From contig JBMNMS010000001.1 of assembly GCA_050953445.1 (NCBI GenBank), positions 930,001-994,000 of the forward strand: DNA of 64,000 nucleotides, given 5' to 3'. Below the pieces are notes generated by a model. It had not been told where the DNA came from, made no database searches, and worked only from the letters and a program-made list of their open reading frames with translations. Of this stretch, positions 58,655-64,000 are shown piece after piece; the stretch's first letter is position 1, and each line of letters starts with the position of its first letter. Origin of the DNA: JBMNMS01 sp050953445. GTDB lineage: Bacteria; Bacillota; Clostridia; Peptostreptococcales; Anaerovoracaceae. The position numbers were made by a program, and so were the translations under genes.

Positions 58655-61522
58655 ATGGCAAATGAAATAATAATAAAGGGTGCCAATGAGCACAATTTGA
58701 AAAATATAGATTTAAGGATTCCACGGGATCGCCTTGTTGTTTTGACGGGTATTTCAGGATCGGGGAAATCCTCCCTGGCTTTCGATACCATTTATGCAGA
58801 GGGTCAGCGTCGCTATGTGGAAAGCCTTTCCGCCTATGCCAGGCAATTTTTGGGGCAGATGGAAAAACCCGATGTGGAATATATCGAGGGGCTATCACCT
58901 GCCATATCAATAGACCAGAAGACTACAAGCAGAAACCCCAGATCTACGGTGGGTACCGTAACGGAGATACACGATTATCTGCGCCTAATGTATGCACGAA
59001 TCGGGATTCCCCATTGTCCGGTTTGCGGAAGGGAAATATCCAGTCAGACGGTGGATCAAATCGTAGATCAGCTTATGGACTATCCCGAGGGCACAAGGCT
59101 CACGATTTTAGCTCCCGTCATAAGAGATAGGAAGGGTACACATGAGAAGGTGTTGGAGAGGATTGGCAGGGAAGGCTTTATAAGGGTTAGAGTTAATGGT
59201 GAAATCATAGATCTAACCGGTGCCCCGAGAGATGCAGAAATCAAGTTGGAGAAAACCTACAAGCATACAATTGAAATAGTTGTGGACAGGATAATCGTAA
59301 GATCCGGCGGTGAAAGCAGAATTTCGGAGTCTGTTGAAACGGCTATAAAACATGGGGATGGTCTGGTTACCGCACTGATACAGATAAAAGGTGAAGGAGA
59401 TTATGAACCTCAAAACTTTGAACAGACCTTTTCCACCAAGCTTTCATGCCCCGACCATGGCATCAGCTTAGGGGAGTTAGAACCCCGTATGTTTTCTTTT
59501 AACAGTCCCTTTGGTGCTTGCCCCCATTGCATCGGTCTTGGCTTTATACAGACGATAGATCCAGATCTCATAATCACAGAACCGGAGCTTTCACTGCCCC
59601 AGGGGGCACTTGCCAATATTTTTGCCTCCATGGATGTCCCCGGCTTTTACAGACAGATGGTAGATGCTTTAGCTGAAGATCATGGTGTTGATATTGAAAT
59701 GCCCTATAAGGATCTTCCGGATAAGTTTAAAGAAGAATTGCTTTACGGAACCAGGGGGCGCAAAATACAGTACTATTATGAAAGTAGAAATAGCGGTTCA
59801 AAATCCTACCGCAACCATCCCTTTGAAGGGGTTTTGAAAAACTTGGAGCGGCGTTACCAGGAGACTAATTCGGAATACATCAAAGAAAAGATGGAAACCT
59901 ATATGCGCATAATTCCCTGTAAGGAATGCGGTGGAAAACGTTTGAAGCCGGAGGTGTTGGCGGTAACGGTGGGCGGGCTGAACATTGCACAGCTATCCGA
60001 TATGCCCATCAGAGATTCATTAAATGCCATCCGCAACCTTTCACTTTCGCCGAAGGAAGAAGCAATAGCACGTCAGATATTAAAGGAAATTCGTTCCCGC
60101 CTTCAATTTCTAATAGACGTAGGTCTGGATTATTTGAACCTTTCAAGATCCTCCGGATCCTTATCAGGAGGAGAATCCCAAAGGATAAGGCTGGCCACCC
60201 AGATAGGGTCAAGTTTAGTTGGTGTCCTCTATATATTGGATGAGCCCAGCATCGGACTCCACCAGAAGGACAATGCAAAACTTCTTAAGACTCTGAGAAA
60301 TCTTACAGATATAGGCAATACCTTGATAATCGTGGAGCATGACTGGGAGACCATGGTGGAAGCGGATCATATAGTCGACATAGGTCCCGGGGCAGGGGTT
60401 CACGGCGGCAGGGTTGTGGCCCAGGGGACATTTGAGGATATAAAGGCCTGCGACGAATCGATTACAGGTCAATATCTAAGCGGGAAAAAGGAAATACCCA
60501 TACCAAAGATTAGAAGGGAAGGGAATGGTCACTCAATATCCATACTTGGTGCGGAGGAAAACAATCTGCAGAAGATCGATGTGGAATTTCCCTTAGGTAA
60601 GTTTATATGTGTTACGGGAGTTTCCGGCTCCGGCAAAAGCAGTTTAGTCAATGAAATACTGTATAAGCATTTGGCTGCAAAGGTTAACAGAGCCAGATTA
60701 ATTGGCGGTAAATGCGGTGGGATAAAGGGTGTTGAAAATATAGATAAAGTGATCGACATAGATCAATCGCCTATAGGAAGAACGCCCAGATCCAACCCGG
60801 CTACTTACACAGGGGTTTTTACGCCTATTCGTGAGCTGTTTTCACAACTCCCCGAGTCTAAGATCAGAGGTTATGAAAAGGGAAGGTTTAGCTTCAATGT
60901 TAAAGGAGGGCGTTGCGAGGCCTGTTCCGGCGATGGGATTATTAAGATTGAAATGCACTTTCTTCCTGATGTGTACGTTCCTTGTGAGGTATGCAAGGGG
61001 AAGAGATATAATAGGGAAACATTGGAGGTAAAATACAAGGGAAAGAATATCTATGAAATATTGGACATGAATGTTTCCCAGGCCTTGGAATTTTTCAGGA
61101 ACTTTCCCGCTATTACCCGTCAGCTTACCGCTTTGGATGAGGTGGGGCTTGGTTATATAAAGTTAGGGCAGCCTTCTACCCAGCTATCCGGCGGTGAGGC
61201 CCAAAGGGTTAAATTGGCTTCTGAACTGTCTAAACGCAGCACGGGGAAGACTCTGTATATTTTAGATGAGCCCACGACAGGATTGCATTTTGCCGATGTG
61301 GACAAGTTGATACAGGTACTTTCGCGGCTTGTAGACGGTGGGAATACCGTAGTGGTTATCGAACATAATTTAGATGTAATCAAGACGGCAGATCATATTA
61401 TTGACTTAGGCCCGGATGGGGGTGACAGAGGCGGCAGGGTGATAGGGGCTTGCACGCCGGAGGAATTGGTAAATGTGAAGGGATCCTATACGGGTGAGTA
61501 TCTCCGCAAGGTAGGGGTGTAG
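58655..61522 (+). CDS. uvrA: Excinuclease ABC subunit A
   Basis: UvrA is the dimeric ABC-type ATPase that finds DNA lesions and loads UvrB. It has two nucleotide sites: Walker A GISGSGKSS at about 31-39 and GVSGSGKSS at about 655-663, with signatures LSGGESQRI and LSGGEAQRV. Zinc sites are visible as CPVC (about 125), CPDH with CPHC (about 265-293), CKEC (about 425) and CEAC with CEVC (about 755-780). The 955 residues are normal. It is co-transcribed with uvrB from the SOS-type promoter. Confidence 0.97.
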   Translation: MANEIIIKGANEHNLKNIDLRIPRDRLVVLTGISGSGKSSLAFDTIYAEGQRRYVESLSAYARQFLGQMEKPDVEYIEGLSPAISIDQKTTSRNPRSTVGTVTEIHDYLRLMYARIGIPHCPVCGREISSQTVDQIVDQLMDYPEGTRLTILAPVIRDRKGTHEKVLERIGREGFIRVRVNGEIIDLTGAPRDAEIKLEKTYKHTIEIVVDRIIVRSGGESRISESVETAIKHGDGLVTALIQIKGEGDYEPQNFEQTFSTKLSCPDHGISLGELEPRMFSFNSPFGACPHCIGLGFIQTIDPDLIITEPELSLPQGALANIFASMDVPGFYRQMVDALAEDHGVDIEMPYKDLPDKFKEELLYGTRGRKIQYYYESRNSGSKSYRNHPFEGVLKNLERRYQETNSEYIKEKMETYMRIIPCKECGGKRLKPEVLAVTVGGLNIAQLSDMPIRDSLNAIRNLSLSPKEEAIARQILKEIRSRLQFLIDVGLDYLNLSRSSGSLSGGESQRIRLATQIGSSLVGVLYILDEPSIGLHQKDNAKLLKTLRNLTDIGNTLIIVEHDWETMVEADHIVDIGPGAGVHGGRVVAQGTFEDIKACDESITGQYLSGKKEIPIPKIRREGNGHSISILGAEENNLQKIDVEFPLGKFICVTGVSGSGKSSLVNEILYKHLAAKVNRARLIGGKCGGIKGVENIDKVIDIDQSPIGRTPRSNPATYTGVFTPIRELFSQLPESKIRGYEKGRFSFNVKGGRCEACSGDGIIKIEMHFLPDVYVPCEVCKGKRYNRETLEVKYKGKNIYEILDMNVSQALEFFRNFPAITRQLTALDEVGLGYIKLGQPSTQLSGGEAQRVKLASELSKRSTGKTLYILDEPTTGLHFADVDKLIQVLSRLVDGGNTVVVIEHNLDVIKTADHIIDLGPDGGDRGGRVIGACTPEELVNVKGSYTGEYLRKVGV

Positions 61523-61589
61523 GCCTTTGGGTTGTATTATTTAGCCGCAAAGTGTGTGTTTTTTAATGGAATTGTGGAATATTTTATGA

Positions 61590-61595
61590 TATAAT
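61590..61595 (+). promoter_or_regulatory. Candidate extended -10 promoter before pncB
   Basis: TATAAT preceded by TGA (TGATATAAT) in an A/T-rich region, with no good -35 at proper distance. It lies about 70 bp before the nicotinate phosphoribosyltransferase start. Confidence 0.45.
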
Positions 61596-61663
61596 TCTAA
61601 GTTGTTGCTATATTTTTACTAAATAAGGGCAGTCCTCGTTATGAAGAAAGGATTTGTTTTGAA

Positions 61664-63112
61664 ATGATAGAGCAGATCAATACCACCATGCTGACAGATT
61701 TTTATGAAATCACTATGGCAAATGGTTATTTCGAAAAGGGAATGGGAGATAAGATAGGGTATTTTGATCTTTTTTTTCGCAAGGTGCCTGATGGAGGCGG
61801 ATTTGCCATTATGGCCGGATTAGAGCAGGCCATAAAATGCCTTGACAATCTGAAATTCGAAGATGCAGATATAGAATTTTTGAAAAGTAAAGGGATTTTC
61901 AGCGATGGTTTTATGGAATATCTAAAGGAATTTGATTTCAAATGTGATGTTTGGGCTATCCCCGAGGGAACCCCCATTTTCCCGGGGGAACCCCTTTTAA
62001 CAGTAAGGGGACCCATAATACAGGCACAGTTTATCGAGACAATCCTGCTGCTATGTATAAATCATGCAAGCCTTATAGCCACAAAGGCAAATCGAATCGT
62101 GCGGGCAGCAAAGGGTAGAGGTGTCATGGAATTTGGAACCAGGAGAGCCCATGGAAGCTCCAGTGCTGTTCAGGGGGCAAGGGCGGCCTATATCGGTGGA
62201 TGCATAGGCACGGCCTGTGCTATAGCGGAGCGGGATTATAAGGTTCCGGCTCTTGGAACCATGGCCCATAGCTGGGTTCAGATGTTTGATACCGAGTACG
62301 AGGCCTTTAAGGCTTATGCGGAGCTGTATCCGGATAATTGCGTATTGCTTGTGGATACATACAATGTTTTGAAATCCGGTATTCCCAATGCTATCAGGGT
62401 ATTTAAAGAAACCAGGCCCAAGAAAATGGGAATCAGAATAGACAGCGGCGATGTAACCTATCTTTCAAGGAATTCCAGGGAGATGTTGGATAAGGCAGGA
62501 CTTAAAGATGTTAAGATAGTGGCATCAAACTCTTTAGACGAGCATCTCATAGGAAACCTTCTGCTTCAAGGGGCCTGCATCGATTCCTTTGGTGTAGGCG
62601 AGAGGCTTATAACTGCCAGATCAGAGCCTGTTTTCGGCGGAGTCTATAAGTTGGTGGCCGTTGAGGAGGAAGGAAGGATAATACCTAAGATAAAAATAAG
62701 TGAAAATATAGAGAAAATTACAAACCCGGGCTTCAAATCTCCCATGAGGCTATACGATGACTGTACTGGAAAAGCTCTGGCAGATGTAATAGTTCTTAAA
62801 GGTGAAAAGATTGTGGAAGGTGAACCCTATACTATTTTCGACCCTCAATTCGTATGGAAGCGAAAAACCATGACAAATTTTACGGTGAGGGAATTGCAGG
62901 TTCCAATTTTTGAAAGGGGAAAATTAGTATATGATCTGCCTGACATAGAAGCTATTCGGGATTACTGCCAGCAGCAGATAAATACCCTGTGGGATGAAAT
63001 GCTAAGATTTGAAAATCCCCATAAGTATTATGTGGATCTTTCTCAGAAGCTTTGGGATATGAAAACAGATCTGATCCGCGGATGTGAAACGGAGATACAA
63101 TCATTAACATAA
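61664..63112 (+). CDS. pncB: Nicotinate phosphoribosyltransferase
   Basis: Makes nicotinate mononucleotide from nicotinate and PRPP in NAD salvage. Diagnostic stretches are MLTDFYEITMANGYFEKGM at the start, FGTRRAHGSSSAVQGARAAY (with the conserved FxxRR substrate segment), GTMAHSWVQMF containing the histidine that is phosphorylated in this family, and IRIDSGDVTYLSRNSREML for the PRPP side. Its 482 residues fit the Gram-positive form. The ATG at 61664 has GAAAGGA upstream at rather long spacing. The ilvE gene follows after 21 bp and may share its transcript. Confidence 0.95.
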   Translation: MIEQINTTMLTDFYEITMANGYFEKGMGDKIGYFDLFFRKVPDGGGFAIMAGLEQAIKCLDNLKFEDADIEFLKSKGIFSDGFMEYLKEFDFKCDVWAIPEGTPIFPGEPLLTVRGPIIQAQFIETILLLCINHASLIATKANRIVRAAKGRGVMEFGTRRAHGSSSAVQGARAAYIGGCIGTACAIAERDYKVPALGTMAHSWVQMFDTEYEAFKAYAELYPDNCVLLVDTYNVLKSGIPNAIRVFKETRPKKMGIRIDSGDVTYLSRNSREMLDKAGLKDVKIVASNSLDEHLIGNLLLQGACIDSFGVGERLITARSEPVFGGVYKLVAVEEEGRIIPKIKISENIEKITNPGFKSPMRLYDDCTGKALADVIVLKGEKIVEGEPYTIFDPQFVWKRKTMTNFTVRELQVPIFERGKLVYDLPDIEAIRDYCQQQINTLWDEMLRFENPHKYYVDLSQKLWDMKTDLIRGCETEIQSLT

Positions 63113-63133
63113 TAAATGGAAGGAGAAACCTTA

Positions 63134-64000
63134 ATGGGCAAGTATGATTTTTCTGTGACAAGGACAAGGGCGTCAAAGGCCAAAAGACCGGAATCGGAGT
63201 TGACTTTTGGAGTGGATTTTACAGATCACATGTTTATTATGGATTACACAGAGGGCGTGGGATGGCATGATGGAAGGATAGTGCCCTACGGACCCCTTTC
63301 GTTGGACCCCGCATCTGTAGTTCTTCACTACGCCCAGGAAATGTTCGAAGGGCTCAAAGCTTATAAAGCTAAGGATGGAAGGGTGTTGCTTTTTCGACCT
63401 GATAAAAATGCGGAAAGGACAAAAAACACTAACGAAAGAATGTGTATTCCCTATTTGCCGGAAGATCTCATGGTGGAAGCCATAAAGGCTCTGGTTAGGG
63501 TGGACAGGGACTGGATTCCTGAGGCAGAGGGTACATCTCTTTATATTCGCCCCTTTATTATCGCTACGGAGGCTTTTTTAGGTGTGAGGGAATCTCATAA
63601 CTATATGTTTATAATCATACTTTCCCCCGTTGGCCCTTATTACAAAGAGGGGCTGGCACCGACGAAGATATTCGTGGAGGACGAATTTGTCAGGGCGGTT
63701 CCCGGAGGCACCGGATATGCAAAGACAGGGGGCAATTATGCTGCGGGTTTAAAATCCCAGGAAAAAGCTCAAAGTATGGGGTATTCACAGGTGCTTTGGC
63801 TGGATGGTGCAGAAAGGAAGTATGTGGAGGAAATAGGAACCTCCAATGCTTTTTTCGTCATAGATGGGGAGATTGTAACCGCACCCCTTGAAGGCACTAT
63901 ATTGCCGGGGATAACCAGGGATTCCGCCATTACCCTTTTAAAGGATTGGGGCTATCAGGTCAGGGAGAAGAGGATTACCATTCAAGATGTTTACGATGCC
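63134..64000 (+). CDS. ilvE: Branched-chain amino acid aminotransferase, 3'-truncated
   Basis: A PLP-dependent class IV aminotransferase for the last step of valine, leucine and isoleucine synthesis or the first of their breakdown. The eukaryotic-type (BAT group II) pattern is clear: FGVDFTDHMFIMDYTEG, YAQEMFEGLKAYKAKDG, LYIRPFIIATEAFLGV, and Lys197 in GYAKTGGNYA as the PLP Schiff-base lysine. After YVEEIGTSNAFFVIDGEIVT the window ends at codon 289 of about 355-360. GGAAGGAG precedes the ATG at 63134. Confidence 0.93.
   Translation, partial: MGKYDFSVTRTRASKAKRPESELTFGVDFTDHMFIMDYTEGVGWHDGRIVPYGPLSLDPASVVLHYAQEMFEGLKAYKAKDGRVLLFRPDKNAERTKNTNERMCIPYLPEDLMVEAIKALVRVDRDWIPEAEGTSLYIRPFIIATEAFLGVRESHNYMFIIILSPVGPYYKEGLAPTKIFVEDEFVRAVPGGTGYAKTGGNYAAGLKSQEKAQSMGYSQVLWLDGAERKYVEEIGTSNAFFVIDGEIVTAPLEGTILPGITRDSAITLLKDWGYQVREKRITIQDVYDA

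Noticed and set aside
1..64000. CRISPR arrays, tRNA or rRNA genes
   Set aside because: No regularly spaced direct repeats with unique spacers apart from the coding repeat at 1.2-1.5 kb, and no cloverleaf or rRNA-like stretch was noticed by eye; a tRNA scan was not possible.

Overview
The window looks like chromosomal DNA from an endospore-forming, motile, S-layer-bearing member of the Clostridia; I cannot fix the genus. The sporulation genes (a SipL-type LysM/SPOCS protein and spoIIR), the SLH-domain surface proteins, the AT-leaning base composition with strong GGAGG-type ribosome sites, and the clostridial order ispE-sipL-spoIIR all point there. No rRNA, tRNA, CRISPR array, insertion sequence or complete prophage is visible.

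Layout. 1-4.1 kb: the end of ispE, then sipL-like and spoIIR, each preceded by a good match to a sporulation sigma-factor promoter (sigma-E and sigma-F respectively). 4.2-10 kb: a same-strand housekeeping run (pgcA, hslO, ddl, a DUF1934 gene, a CtpA-type protease) ending in a strong terminator shared with a convergent DUF1846 gene. 11.6-19.8 kb: a three-gene surface module made of an SLH protein, a 2112-residue secreted protein and a phage-type holin, with one terminator. 19.8-28 kb: the cell-envelope block, with the probable major S-layer protein behind a long structured leader, a stalk-domain protein, another SLH protein, a TolC-like helical protein and murJ. 28-33.9 kb: small metabolic and stress genes (nitronate monooxygenase family, PNPOx-like, 5-formyl-THF cyclo-ligase, MscL with a zinc ribbon, lipocalin-like, MBL hydrolase, endonuclease IV). 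33.9-43.5 kb: sensing and signalling (two chemoreceptors, a FAD/Rieske oxidoreductase, a Crp/Fnr regulator, a GGDEF-EAL protein). 43.5-51.3 kb: two more SLH proteins, two transporters, a GGDEF protein and a DUF3298-like protein, with dispersed palindromes. 51.4-64 kb: metNIQ, a D,D-carboxypeptidase, an OGG1-like glycosylase, an SOS-type uvrBA pair, nicotinate phosphoribosyltransferase and the start of ilvE.

How the genes work together. Much of the window serves the cell surface: lipid II flipping (murJ), D-Ala-D-Ala synthesis and trimming (ddl, the S11 peptidase), an S-layer, at least four further SLH proteins, and secreted proteins that probably sit on that layer. DNA repair is grouped near 56-61 kb, with a perfect GAAC-N4-GTTC LexA-type box over the uvrBA promoter. 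Two c-di-GMP enzymes and two chemoreceptors form the sensory part.

The best candidate for an undescribed system is the 11.8-19.8 kb module. A giant exported protein without its own wall anchor is translationally coupled to an SLH protein and followed by a lone SPP1/XhlB-like holin whose ribosome site lies just behind a perfect 7-bp hairpin. This suggests, but does not prove, a surface-display or holin-assisted release system.
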